A stretch of DNA of 64,000 bases from the IMG/VR virus record IMGVR_UViG_3300032291_003063, positions 1 to 64,000 of that record, one strand, 5' to 3'. The translations under genes and the position numbers were made by a program. The stretch is from a virus. The notes below the pieces were generated by a model, which saw only the letters and a list, made by a program, of their open reading frames with translations, did not search any database and had not been told where the DNA came from. The stretch's first letter is position 1; each line of letters opens with the position of its first letter. Below are positions 28,784 to 34,641 of the stretch, in pieces.

Positions 28784-29221
28784 TTACTTGCTAGAAATGA
28801 CTTCTGCAAGGTAGAGCGCGGCCTTACCAGTCAGCTTAGAAACAACTTCTTCGTTGACTTCCGCTCCAATACCAGTAATTGCTGCCCGAAGCTTTTCAAA
28901 GGCAGCTTCCTTACTGACGCGAGCGCCCGCACCTTCGGCCTTGGGGGCCTTAGACGATCCGGCTGCGGCAGACTTAGCGATATATACGCCAGCCTTAGTA
29001 AGGATCATACGAACGCCGTTGGGGCTTTCGTCTAGGTCGTCTGCAATTTCCTTAACAATTTCTACAGAAGTCTCAGCAGTAGGGTTTGCATCTTGATACA
29101 TATCTACAGCGCGCTTCTTCTTGTTATCGTCCCATGCCATTCGCTTTTTCTTTCCTTTTCCAATGTAACCTGGGCAGGTACCCAGTGTTTTAATTTGCTC
29201 TTGATAAAAACGGTCGCCCAT
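28784..29221 (-). CDS. HTH regulator-like protein with C-terminal helical domain
   Basis: 145 residues, ATG 29221 preceded by GAGAGG. Residues about 28-80 form an HTH (KEIADDLDESPNGVRMILTKAGVYI); an Ala/Lys linker follows; the C-terminal EAAFEKLRAAITGIGAE and TGKAALYLAEVI match the C-terminal domain of the proteins at 50195 and 52276. It is therefore one of a set of phage-encoded paralogous DNA-binding proteins. Preceded by a good promoter. Confidence 0.65.
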   Translation of the reverse strand: MGDRFYQEQIKTLGTCPGYIGKGKKKRMAWDDNKKKRAVDMYQDANPTAETSVEIVKEIADDLDESPNGVRMILTKAGVYIAKSAAAGSSKAPKAEGAGARVSKEAAFEKLRAAITGIGAEVNEEVVSKLTGKAALYLAEVISSK

Positions 29222-29244
29222 TAGTACCTCTCCGATGAAAAGAT

Positions 29245-29273
29245 ATAATACTATAAGTGACCGAAAAAGTCAA
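29245..29273 (-). promoter_or_regulatory. Sigma70 promoter for HTH gene
   Basis: TTGACT, 17 bp, TATTAT on the minus strand, about 25 bases upstream of the ATG at 29221. Confidence 0.75.
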
Positions 29274-29276
29274 GAA

Positions 29277-29726
29277 CTATATTTTTTTACCCCTAGCTAA
29301 ATGGTCAGCGCAGTGTGCCGCAGCAAATGCAAAGGGTTTGATTCTAGTTTCAACATAAGGAAGCGCGCTCTTAACATAAGATAAAGCCTCCTTTACGGCA
29401 ACATTAGACTTGTGCCGAGGGTTTTGGTTTAAGTCAAGGTGAATTTCTAGGTGTCGAGTGTCAATCGAGTCTAGCAGTTCTAGCGCCACATTGACCGTAT
29501 TCATAACTTCGGTTAATAGTCGCTGTTTCATATTACCATAGTCCGGTAATACTACAGTTTCGTAGAATAACTGACACCCTTTGTTAGAGTCTACGTGAAG
29601 CACTACCACCGTAGAGTACCTGGCGTACCAGCGGTTTTGCTTCTTAAATCTTACAGAATCGCATCCAATATAAACAGAGCTTTCTTTGGAGCTTTGTTCA
29701 ATGGCTTTCTTGGCTAGTTCTAACAT
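29277..29726 (-). CDS. RNase H-like fold protein (YkuK/DUF458-type)
   Basis: 149 residues. YIGCDSVRF at about residue 19 (catalytic Asp), ARYSTVVVLHVD, then EIHLDLNQNPRHKSNVAV (second acidic strand) and KPFAFAAAHCADHLARG match predicted RNase H-like DUF458 proteins. These are predicted nucleases acting on RNA-DNA hybrids; no activity is proven. The gene follows directly on the terminator of the large RNA transcript. Confidence 0.65.
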   Translation of the reverse strand: MLELAKKAIEQSSKESSVYIGCDSVRFKKQNRWYARYSTVVVLHVDSNKGCQLFYETVVLPDYGNMKQRLLTEVMNTVNVALELLDSIDTRHLEIHLDLNQNPRHKSNVAVKEALSYVKSALPYVETRIKPFAFAAAHCADHLARGKKI

Positions 29727-29728
29727 GA

Positions 29729-29761
29729 TTTTTCCTATAAAAATAGCCCCAAAATGGGGCT
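29729..29761 (-). terminator. Terminator of the large noncoding transcript
   Basis: On the minus strand AGCCCC, loop ATTTT, GGGGCT, then ATTTTTATAGG. It ends transcripts coming from the promoter at 31056-31083 and precedes the RNase H-like gene. Confidence 0.85.
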
Positions 29762-31049
29762 AATAAGTACCTACCCTGAGATTACGGGAGGTAAATGATG
29801 AGCCTTAAGTGCCTTATGGTTTAGCACCTTATCCAGTGAAGTTATATCACTATCTCATCAGAGCCGCACAATTTATATAGCGCAGGCTATAGCGCTTTAA
29901 CACTTAGATACTCGACTAGCTCTACCACCACCTGTCTCCCGACAGTTCAAAGCCGCTAAGCTCTTATGATGTGCCTTCTAATCAACACTCTTTGGCTTTC
30001 GGCCTAGGAATGACTCCATTCTTTAGTGGAGTATTTGGCTCCTTACTCTAAGTGTAGGACAAGGCTTTTGATTTTTAAACGATTAGCCGAAGCATTTCTT
30101 TTTTCCAATAAAAAGCGTCTTGTGATAGACTATAATCTGCACTTAGGACACGCTCGTCCAGTAGCTTTCAGCTCTTTTGAAGCCAAAAATGCTACGCGCC
30201 CTGAATATCGTTCGGTTTTGCATCCCTACTAGAATGTTTGATGGCTCGATGTGCTATTGCCCACCAACCCACTAAACTGGTACCCGCCCTAACCTGCTAA
30301 GCTCGGACTGAAGTACACTCGACAAGAACACTATATACCCTCAACTTATTGCAATCCATAATTTGACCTTGCGGAGTCAAAAATCATAATCTGCCCGAGT
30401 ATGACTGTCTGGTAAGCTATTGGGCTTTTACCCTCCTAAGAGAGCAGGGAGTTATTAGCTCCACGCCTTGTCTGCGTGCTTAACCCTCTTACGAGGTCGA
30501 AACAGTTAGTGCAACCGTTTCTGTCACTGTATCACTACAGCTTTCGCCGCACGCGGCAATTAGACTTTTTAAGGCACAACGGAGAATTGTGACCAAAGAA
30601 GCCTAATTAATTAGGAACTTCCCGCAAGTAGTTTTCTATTCGCTGATACCGGATATAAAGAGCCGGCCGAGTCGAACAATAAAGAGTTACCACCAGCGTT
30701 TTCCTACTAACCGGAACTGGGGAAGAGCTCATCTAAGCATACTTACTAGAACAGTAGGTTCATTAGCCAAACTGGTCGTTAGTGTGTAGAAATACTTTTA
30801 CAAGCAGTTGCTAAACCACGGTAATGTGCCTTTGGCGGGATACCGGTCTTGGAAAGCCTATTGTTTTTCATCTACTTCAATAGTGGAGTAGTTTACTGTG
30901 GTCAAGTCCCGGATAAAGGCCTTACAGAGCCGGGGGTATATTACACAAGGTCCGCTTATGCAATTCGCGGGCGAGCTACTCTAAATAGGTATTTATTAGA
31001 TTTGCCTATTTATTACCGAGAGATTGGCTTTGCAGTCCTCACTCTCAAT
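29735..31049 (-). ncRNA. Very large structured noncoding RNA (about 1.3 kb), GOLLD/ROOL size class
   Basis: About 1.3 kb bounded by a strong minus-strand promoter (31056-31083) and a rho-independent terminator (29729-29761), with no minus-strand ORF of 60 codons or more. Reading the minus strand I find many local hairpins: CTGTC-GGGA-GACAG and ACCTC-GTAA-GAGG(G)T (GNRA loops), TATAGC-CTGC-GCTATA, CACAAT-TCTCC-GTTGTG, CCTAA-TTAA-TTAGG, ACTCCA-N8-TGGAGT, CACGC-N7-GCGTG and TAAATAGG-N15-CCTATTTA. Position next to a phage tRNA cluster, length and lack of coding match the giant ornate RNAs GOLLD and ROOL, but membership is not shown. The function is unknown. Confidence 0.75.
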
Positions 31050-31055
31050 ATAAGT

Positions 31056-31083
31056 ATTATATCCGATATTTCGGAAAAGTCAA
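31056..31083 (-). promoter_or_regulatory. Sigma70 promoter of the large noncoding RNA
   Basis: TTGACT, 16 bp, TATAAT, with an A/T-rich upstream element. It is one copy of a 41-bp direct repeat whose second copy is at 31178-31218. Confidence 0.85.
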
Positions 31084-31181
31084 GAACTTTTTTAGCTGTA
31101 CCTCACGTATTCGGTACGAATGAATTCTAGAATTGCGACGACTTCGAGAGCCGGTTGGAAGTCGTATCCAGATCTTCAAGT

Positions 31182-31209
31182 ATTATATCCGATATTTCGG
31201 AAAAGTCAA
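31182..31209 (-). promoter_or_regulatory. Second, duplicated copy of the same promoter
   Basis: TTGACT, 16 bp, TATAAT, identical over 41 bp to the promoter 126 bp downstream. The leader between the copies contains a 7-bp stem (CGACTTC / GAAGTCG) and GTACC / GGTAC, so a second short RNA or a longer form of the large RNA could start here. Confidence 0.75.
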
Positions 31210-31216
31210 GAACTTT

Positions 31217-31513
31217 TTAAAATTGAATTGGAATGATACTAAGAGTACCACCTGCTGAGTTCTGAATTACTGCAACAAAACTATTCATAGGAATCCTAAT
31301 ATTTAGTTTTTCGTTCGCTGCCATAGGCATTGAACCTGCTCCGTTAGTAGCCACAACAGTAGAATTACCTACTCGAATAAAACAAGCTGTGCTAGAGACT
31401 ACTTGAATTTCCTCAAAAGGAATAGCTGTAGATCGAGCACTAGTCGCTCCAACTGTTAGAACTTGTGCAGTACTAAAGTCATACTGGCGTGTATTATGTT
31501 CGAGATTACTCAT
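31217..31513 (-). CDS. Small beta-type protein, possibly virion or decoration protein
   Basis: 98 residues from ATG 31513 (MSNLEHNTRQYDF), preceded by GGAGA. The pattern VGATSARSTAIPFEEIQVVSSTACFIRVGN, continuing to FVAVIQNSAGGTLSIIPI (quoted in pieces), is common in small phage proteins of unknown function that look like single beta sandwiches. It lies alone at the edge of the tRNA cluster. Its stop lies just beside the duplicated promoter. Confidence 0.6.
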   Translation of the reverse strand: MSNLEHNTRQYDFSTAQVLTVGATSARSTAIPFEEIQVVSSTACFIRVGNSTVVATNGAGSMPMAANEKLNIRIPMNSFVAVIQNSAGGTLSIIPIQF

Positions 31514-31552
31514 TTTTGTCTCCATAAATCTTGAGACAAATGTCTCGTTAAT

Positions 31553-31629
31553 TGGTCGGGCATGTAAGATTCAAACTTACGACCCTCGCATCCCAAATGC
31601 GATGCTCTATCAAGCTGAGCTAATGCCCG
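31553..31629 (-). tRNA. tRNA-Pro(TGG)
   Basis: Acceptor CGGGCAT/ATGCCCG, D arm GCTC/GAGC, anticodon stem TCGCA/TGCGA with loop TTTGGGA, encoded CCA. Confidence 0.9.
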
Positions 31630-31636
31630 TAATTAT

Positions 31637-31711
31637 TGGCACTCCCTGAAGGAATCGAACCCTCATCAACAGGGTAGAAACCTGATGCTCTTTCCATTGA
31701 GCTAAGGGAGC
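31637..31711 (-). tRNA. tRNA-Arg(TCT)
   Basis: Acceptor GCTCCCT/AGGGAGT, anticodon loop TTTCTAC, T loop TTCGATT, CCA encoded. It reads AGA, rare in GC-rich hosts and common in this phage. Confidence 0.9.
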
Positions 31712-31712
31712 G

Positions 31713-31740
31713 TGGTATGCCGAGAGGGACTCGAACTTAC
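31713..31740 (-). pseudogene. 3' half of a disrupted tRNA
   Basis: Only T loop, 3' T-stem, acceptor strand TCGGCAT, discriminator A and CCA remain; the 5' T-stem (GTAAG) no longer pairs with CCCTC. The acceptor strand is fully complementary to the 5' fragment at 32411-32448 (ATGCCGG), so the two appear to be halves of one tRNA. Confidence 0.65.
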
Positions 31741-31741
31741 C

Positions 31742-31816
31742 TGGTAGGCACGGCTGGAATTGAACCAGCATTAAATCAGTTATGAGCTGATGACTTTACC
31801 ATTAAGTTACGCGCCT
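31742..31816 (-). tRNA. tRNA-Met(CAT), elongator or Ile2 type
   Basis: Acceptor AGGCGCG/CGTGCCT, anticodon stem ATCAG/CTGAT with loop CTCATAA, T stem GCTGG/CCAGC, CCA encoded. No C1-A72 mismatch, so not an initiator; a lysidine-dependent Ile identity is possible. It lies inside the disrupted tRNA. Confidence 0.85.
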
Positions 31817-32366
31817 AAAATCTATTGCTTTTACTTAGGTTATCTTTTTTAGCTAAATACTGTAAATTTTCCAAAACATGTAGCCCAGATACATTCTTCC
31901 CATTTAATGGTACTACATGATCCACTTGCATACCCTCTGGGCAGTTTCTATAAAATTCCTTAATAGCCTCTAAGTTAGCCCAAGATACTGTTTTTAATTC
32001 TATAGAAGCTCGATACTCAGCTGATCTTGCTGGCTGCGTTTTCTTTGTTTGTGCATACTGGCAATTTTTACATTGACTATTTATACCCTGCCTGTTGGCT
32101 TGGTTTTTATGGAAATTATCAAAAGATATTACATTGTCGCACCCTGCGCAATATCTATCGTTGAATATTTCTGGTATGAATACTCTTAAATGCACACCCT
32201 TTGGTTTTCCTGGAAAATACTTACTAGTAAAAGAAGAGTAGGTACTTGCACTCCAAGAGTGTGCTCTGTACCCGTTAATTATAGCGCCAACGACACTTTT
32301 TTCTAAATATGTTGTTGGTACTGATAATTGTTCTAATTTTGATATAATATACTCTTCTAGTTTCAT
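31815..32366 (-). CDS. HNH homing endonuclease inside the tRNA cluster
   Basis: 183 residues. Two Cys pairs (RYCAGCDN and SQCKNCQY) bind structural zinc, and the HNH core is MQVDHVVPLNGKNVSGLHVLENLQYL followed by KDNLSKSN (quoted in parts). It resembles free-standing mobile HNH endonucleases. The gene is inserted with a tRNA-Met between the two halves of another tRNA. Its ATG lies six bases after a -10 box, so the mRNA is probably leaderless. Confidence 0.85.
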   Translation of the reverse strand: MKLEEYIISKLEQLSVPTTYLEKSVVGAIINGYRAHSWSASTYSSFTSKYFPGKPKGVHLRVFIPEIFNDRYCAGCDNVISFDNFHKNQANRQGINSQCKNCQYAQTKKTQPARSAEYRASIELKTVSWANLEAIKEFYRNCPEGMQVDHVVPLNGKNVSGLHVLENLQYLAKKDNLSKSNRF

Positions 32367-32372
32367 AAATAT

Positions 32373-32401
32373 ATTATACCAAGGTTAGAGTAGCTTGTAA
32401 A
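32373..32401 (-). promoter_or_regulatory. Promoter of HNH gene, leaderless
   Basis: TTTACA, 17 bp, TATAAT; six bases separate the -10 from the ATG at 32366. Confidence 0.7.
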
Positions 32402-32410
32402 GAAAAATTT

Positions 32411-32448
32411 TTATAAATGGTTGGCTCTGACCGTTGAGCTACCGGCAT
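32411..32448 (-). pseudogene. 5' half of a disrupted tRNA
   Basis: Reads ATGCCGG, TA, D arm GCTC-AACGGTCA-GAGC, then AACCA and an A/T-rich run without the 3' anticodon stem. The seven acceptor bases pair completely (one G-U) with TCGGCAT of the fragment at 31713-31740. Confidence 0.65.
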
Positions 32449-32455
32449 AAAATTG

Positions 32456-32530
32456 GGAGTCGCTAGGTGGATCGAATAATTTCCGTCCGGCCCTGGCCGA
32501 TTTTACGGCTCACGCTTCCGACTATATCCC
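32456..32530. ncRNA. Possible structured RNA between disrupted tRNA and tRNA-Gln
   Basis: No ORF. GGGAGTCG near 32456 faces CGACTATATCCC near 32519-32530, enclosing GCCG-ATTTTA-CGGC. Orientation unknown; evidence is weak. Confidence 0.35.
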
Positions 32531-32568
32531 ATTGAAGGGCCTAGTTAGAGCAATCGCTCCGTTTTTAA

Positions 32569-32644
32569 TGGCTGGGGAGGTAGGGCTCGAACCTACTACC
32601 TTCTGATTCAAAGTCAGATGTTCAACCAGTTAAACTGCTCCCCA
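32569..32644 (-). tRNA. tRNA-Gln(TTG)
   Basis: Acceptor TGGGGAG/CTCCCCA, anticodon stem TCTGA/TCAGA with loop CTTTGAA, T stem GTAGG/CCTAC, CCA encoded. Confidence 0.92.
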
Positions 32645-32645
32645 A

Positions 32646-32728
32646 TGGTGGGAAGCGGTGGTTACGCTCCACTCCCGCTAAGATGGGTTTTACAGACCCA
32701 CTGCTGAAACTATCAGCTTTCACTTCCC
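32646..32728 (-). tRNA. tRNA-Tyr(GTA)
   Basis: Class II with a long variable arm, acceptor GGGAAGT/GCTTCCC, anticodon loop CTGTAAA, CCA encoded. Confidence 0.9.
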
Positions 32729-32734
32729 ATAAAC

Positions 32735-33185
32735 AATGGCAAGGGCCGAGGCCTTCCCCGGCCCTCGAACGGCCAGCACGCTGACCGCGGGTAGTACTGC
32801 TATACTCCCTTTCGGGAAACGGACACCATAAAGGGCCGCAAGTACTACAGGCCGGAACCTGTAGGGGGCCGCAAGTAAACTTGGAGCGCGAATTGTTAGA
32901 CGGTTAAAGCTCTTTCATCACCGTAAGTTTTATAACACAGAGCACTTTGGTCAGTCATTAAATCGCCGTTCGTCAGACTGACAATTGAGAACGAGCGAAG
33001 CAAGAGCTGAGTCTGACTCGCGAGGCGGCGATTCAGCCCTGCCCCTCACGCCCGAAGCCGTGAGGGGGGTTATTTAAAAGGACGTGCCCGAAGACACGTC
33101 CCAACCAATCCGATCCGGGACTTTTGGCCCCGCGCGCTCGTTTGGTTATCCGAACCCTTGCGGGCCGGGAATTTCCGCTGCAGTG
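32735..33185 (-). ncRNA. GC-rich structured noncoding region inside tRNA cluster
   Basis: About 450 bases without ORF, richer in GC than the surroundings. On the minus strand it contains two C(UUCG)G-type hairpins (GGACGTG-TCTTCGGG-CACGTCC followed by TTTTAAAT, a good terminator, and CCCCTCACG-GCTTCGGG-CGTGAGGGG), an 8+8-bp nested hairpin (AATCGCCG and GTCAGACT with their complements), CTACAGG-TTCCGG-CCTGTAG, CCC-GAAA-GGG and a twice-repeated ACTTGCGGCCC box. It is likely one or more RNAs; none matches a family I know. Confidence 0.5.
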
Positions 33186-33189
33186 GCGC

Positions 33190-33263
33190 TGGAGCTGGCT
33201 AGGGGAATCGAACCCCTGTCGTCAGGTTGGAAGCCTGTAATAATACCATTATACTAAACCAGC
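33190..33263 (-). tRNA. tRNA-Gly(TCC)
   Basis: Acceptor GCTGGTT/AGCCAGC, anticodon loop CTTCCAA, T loop TTCGATT, CCA encoded. Confidence 0.9.
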
Positions 33264-33445
33264 AAATCTTTAAATACGTACTTAGGGTACTCTACCTTAT
33301 TAGTCAGTGGAGACTCCTTAATCATAGCATAAACCACATCGGTAGGAGCTGCTTCAATCAAACGAATAGCATCAGCAGCCGTTAAGTTCTTCTCAACAAC
33401 GCTGCCTACTTGCTCTAGTCGAACAACTGTGTATTTATCAATCAA
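33254..33445 (-). CDS. Possible small hypothetical protein
   Basis: 63 codons from TTG 33445, ending inside the first bases of tRNA-Gly. The translation (LTAADAIRLIEAAPTDVVYAM) looks protein-like. However the only visible promoter has its -10 box three bases before this TTG, which would put the transcript start past it, so expression would need read-through from upstream. Doubtful. Confidence 0.35.
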   Translation of the reverse strand: MIDKYTVVRLEQVGSVVEKNLTAADAIRLIEAAPTDVVYAMIKESPLTNKVEYPKYVFKDLLV

Positions 33446-33447
33446 GT

Positions 33448-33475
33448 ATTATACTCCAAATTTTGAAAAAGTCAA
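33448..33475 (-). promoter_or_regulatory. Sigma70 promoter within tRNA cluster
   Basis: TTGACT, 16 bp, TATAAT with A/T-rich upstream element; fires toward tRNA-Gly and the downstream RNAs. Confidence 0.75.
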
Positions 33476-33484
33476 GAACTTTTT

Positions 33485-33569
33485 TGGCGGAAGGTATGGG
33501 AATCGAACCCATTCTACTTATAGTAGTACAGATTAGCAATCTGCTGCATTACCGGCCTGCCCACCTTCC
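33485..33569 (-). tRNA. tRNA-Ser(GCT)
   Basis: Class II, acceptor GGAAGGT/ACCTTCC, anticodon loop TTGCTAA, variable arm CTAC-TATAA-GTAG type, CCA encoded. Confidence 0.88.
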
Positions 33570-33570
33570 G

Positions 33571-33641
33571 TACCCAAGAAAAGAATCGAACTTTTATGTG
33601 CGCATCCACAATGCGCTGCTTTACCATTAAGCTACTCAGGC
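33571..33641 (-). tRNA. tRNA-His(GTG), lacking G-1
   Basis: Acceptor GCCTGAG/CTTGGGT gives G1:U72; discriminator is A73; base -1 is U, not G; anticodon stem GCGCA/TGCGC with loop TTGTGGA; T stem AAAAG/CTTTT. Loss of G-1 with U72 and A73 is the known alphaproteobacterial tRNA-His type. No CCA is encoded, and only one base separates it from tRNA-Ser. Confidence 0.85.
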
Positions 33642-33642
33642 A

Positions 33643-33718
33643 TGGCACTTCGGGAAAGACTCAAACTCTCATCTCTACGTTCGTAGCGTAGTGTTCTATT
33701 CTATTGAACTACCGAAGC
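33643..33718 (-). tRNA. tRNA-Arg(ACG)
   Basis: Acceptor GCTTCGG/CCGAAGT, anticodon stem CTACG/CGTAG with loop CTACGAA (A34, presumably inosine), CCA encoded. Confidence 0.88.
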
Positions 33719-33721
33719 ATC

Positions 33722-33797
33722 TGGAGGGCCTAATGGGATTTGAACCCAAAGCGAGGTGATTAAAAGTCACCTGCCATTCCCAGATGGCCCTAGGCCC
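33722..33797 (-). tRNA. tRNA-Lys(TTT)
   Basis: Acceptor GGGCCTA/TAGGCCC, anticodon stem GGTGA/TCACC with loop CTTTTAA, CCA encoded; one mismatch in the T stem. Confidence 0.88.
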
Positions 33798-33801
33798 GTA
33801 T

Positions 33802-33893
33802 TGGTTGTCCTACCCGGACTTGAACCGGGATCGTGCAGTCATCTACTGCTCATGCCTTATAAGGACACCGCTCTACCATTGAGCTATAGGACG
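33802..33893 (-). tRNA. Unusual class II tRNA with UAU anticodon (tRNA-Ile(TAT)?)
   Basis: Acceptor CGTCCTA/TAGGACA has a C1-A72 mismatch and is otherwise perfect. D arm GCTC/GAGC, anticodon stem GTGTC/GGCAT with loop CTTATAA (UAU, reading AUA), a 22-base variable region with hairpin GCAGT-AGATG-ACTGC, T stem CCCGG/CCGGG, CCA encoded. A long variable arm is normal only for Leu, Ser and Tyr tRNAs, and C1-A72 is otherwise an initiator feature. Confidence 0.7.
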
Positions 33894-33897
33894 TTGT

Positions 33898-33973
33898 TGG
33901 TGCATTCCCGGGGAATTGAACCCCAACCTCATGCTTTTCAGACACATGTGCCGACCACGTACACCAGAAATGC
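33898..33973 (-). tRNA. tRNA-Phe(GAA)
   Basis: Acceptor GCATTTC/GGAATGC, anticodon loop CTGAAAA, anticodon stem with three G-U pairs, T stem GGGG/CCCC, CCA encoded. Confidence 0.82.
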
Positions 33974-33979
33974 GTAAAA

Positions 33980-34032
33980 TAGGGGCCAAGATTCGAACTT
34001 GGATAGTGCACTAGCGTCCCTTACGCCCCCTA
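33980..34032 (-). pseudogene. 53-nt tRNA-like element without a proper anticodon arm
   Basis: TAGGGG/CCCCTA acceptor-like stem, GCGT-AAGGG-ACGC arm, a short TAGTGCACTA palindrome in place of the anticodon arm, and a perfect T arm CCAAG-TTCGAAT-CTTGG. It is followed by TTTT rather than CCA. Either a decayed tRNA or a tRNA mimic. Confidence 0.5.
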
Positions 34033-34035
34033 AAT

Positions 34036-34111
34036 TGGCGAACCTAACGGGAGTTGAACCCGCACAAACTAAATCGACAGTTTAGTGCTCTACCAGTTAA
34101 GCTATAGGTCC
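34036..34111 (-). tRNA. tRNA-Asp(GTC)
   Basis: Acceptor GGACCTA/TAGGTTC, anticodon stem CTAAA/TTTAG with loop CTGTCGA, CCA encoded. Confidence 0.9.
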
Positions 34112-34241
34112 ATTGTTTAGGAAGATACATAAAATACCATTGATTGTTGGAGCAATCAGTTTCGCCCTCCTCCAAGAGGACCGACGCTATTCTAGCACGC
34201 TCGAAGTGAGTAGCGCCGTCTTATGTACCTACGTAAACAAT
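34112..34241. ncRNA. Closed-stem structured RNA between tRNA-Lys(CTT) and tRNA-Asp
   Basis: ATTGTTTA at 34112 pairs with TAAACAAT ending at 34241, next to ACATAA/TTATGT. It encloses TTGATTG-TTGGAG-CAATCA, a CCTCC/GAGG hairpin and a GACGCTA/TAGCG(c)C-type arm. About 130 bases, no ORF, exactly filling the gap between two tRNAs. Confidence 0.5.
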
Positions 34242-34315
34242 GGAGGGTGATCTCGGGATTGAACCGAGGACACACGGATTAAGAGCCCGTTGCTCTACCT
34301 CTGAGCTAATCACCC
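34241..34315 (-). tRNA. tRNA-Lys(CTT)
   Basis: Acceptor GGGTGAT/ATCACCC, anticodon stem ACGGG/TCCGT with loop CTCTTAA, T stem CTCGG/CCGAG, CCA encoded. Confidence 0.92.
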
Positions 34316-34316
34316 C

Positions 34317-34393
34317 TGGAACACGCAATGGGACTCGAACCCATATCTACACATTGAAAGTGTGTTATCCTAGGCCAGCTAGACGATGCGTGC
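34317..34393 (-). tRNA. tRNA-Glu(TTC)
   Basis: Acceptor GCACGCA/TGCGTGT, anticodon stem ACACA/TGTGT with loop CTTTCAA, T stem ATGGG/CCCAT, CCA encoded. Confidence 0.92.
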
Positions 34394-34394
34394 T

Positions 34395-34469
34395 TGGTGA
34401 TAGGGGGTGGAGTCGAACCAACACAGCCCGGCGTATGAGACCGATGCACTACCGTTATGCTACCCTATC
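34395..34469 (-). tRNA. tRNA-Met(CAT), second copy
   Basis: Acceptor GATAGGG/CCCTATC, anticodon stem TCGGT/GCCGG with loop CTCATAC, CCA encoded. G1-C72 argues against initiator; either Met elongator or Ile2. Confidence 0.85.
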
Positions 34470-34471
34470 AT

Positions 34472-34549
34472 TGGAGTTGCGGGAGGGATTCGAACCCCCG
34501 GTTTTAGGGATTTGCAGTCCCTTGCATTGGGCCACTCTGCCACCGCAAC
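34472..34549 (-). tRNA. tRNA-Cys(GCA)
   Basis: Acceptor GTTGCGG/CCGCAAC, anticodon stem AGGGA/TCCCT with loop CTGCAAA, CCA encoded. Confidence 0.92.
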
Positions 34550-34550
34550 A

Positions 34551-34625
34551 TGGTAGTTTCACCAAGAATCGAACTTGGATCTAACGATTATCAGTCGTTT
34601 GCACTAGCCATTGTGCTATGAAACC
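34551..34625 (-). tRNA. tRNA-Ile(GAT)
   Basis: Acceptor GGTTTCA/TGAAACT, anticodon stem AACGA/TCGTT with loop CTGATAA, T stem CCAAG/CTTGG, CCA encoded. Confidence 0.92.
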
Positions 34626-34641
34626 ATACATCCAGCACCAA

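Noticed and set aside
29735-31049. rRNA or RNase P RNA
   Set aside because: No recognisable conserved rRNA or RNase P core motifs were seen on either strand.
33756-33977. Plus-strand 73-codon frame
   Set aside because: Antisense translation of tRNA-Lys, the UAU tRNA and tRNA-Phe.
34240-34584. Plus-strand 114-codon frame
   Set aside because: It is antisense to five tRNA genes (Lys, Glu, Met, Cys, Ile); repeated GIEPRT- and FEPP-like pieces come from T-loop complements.
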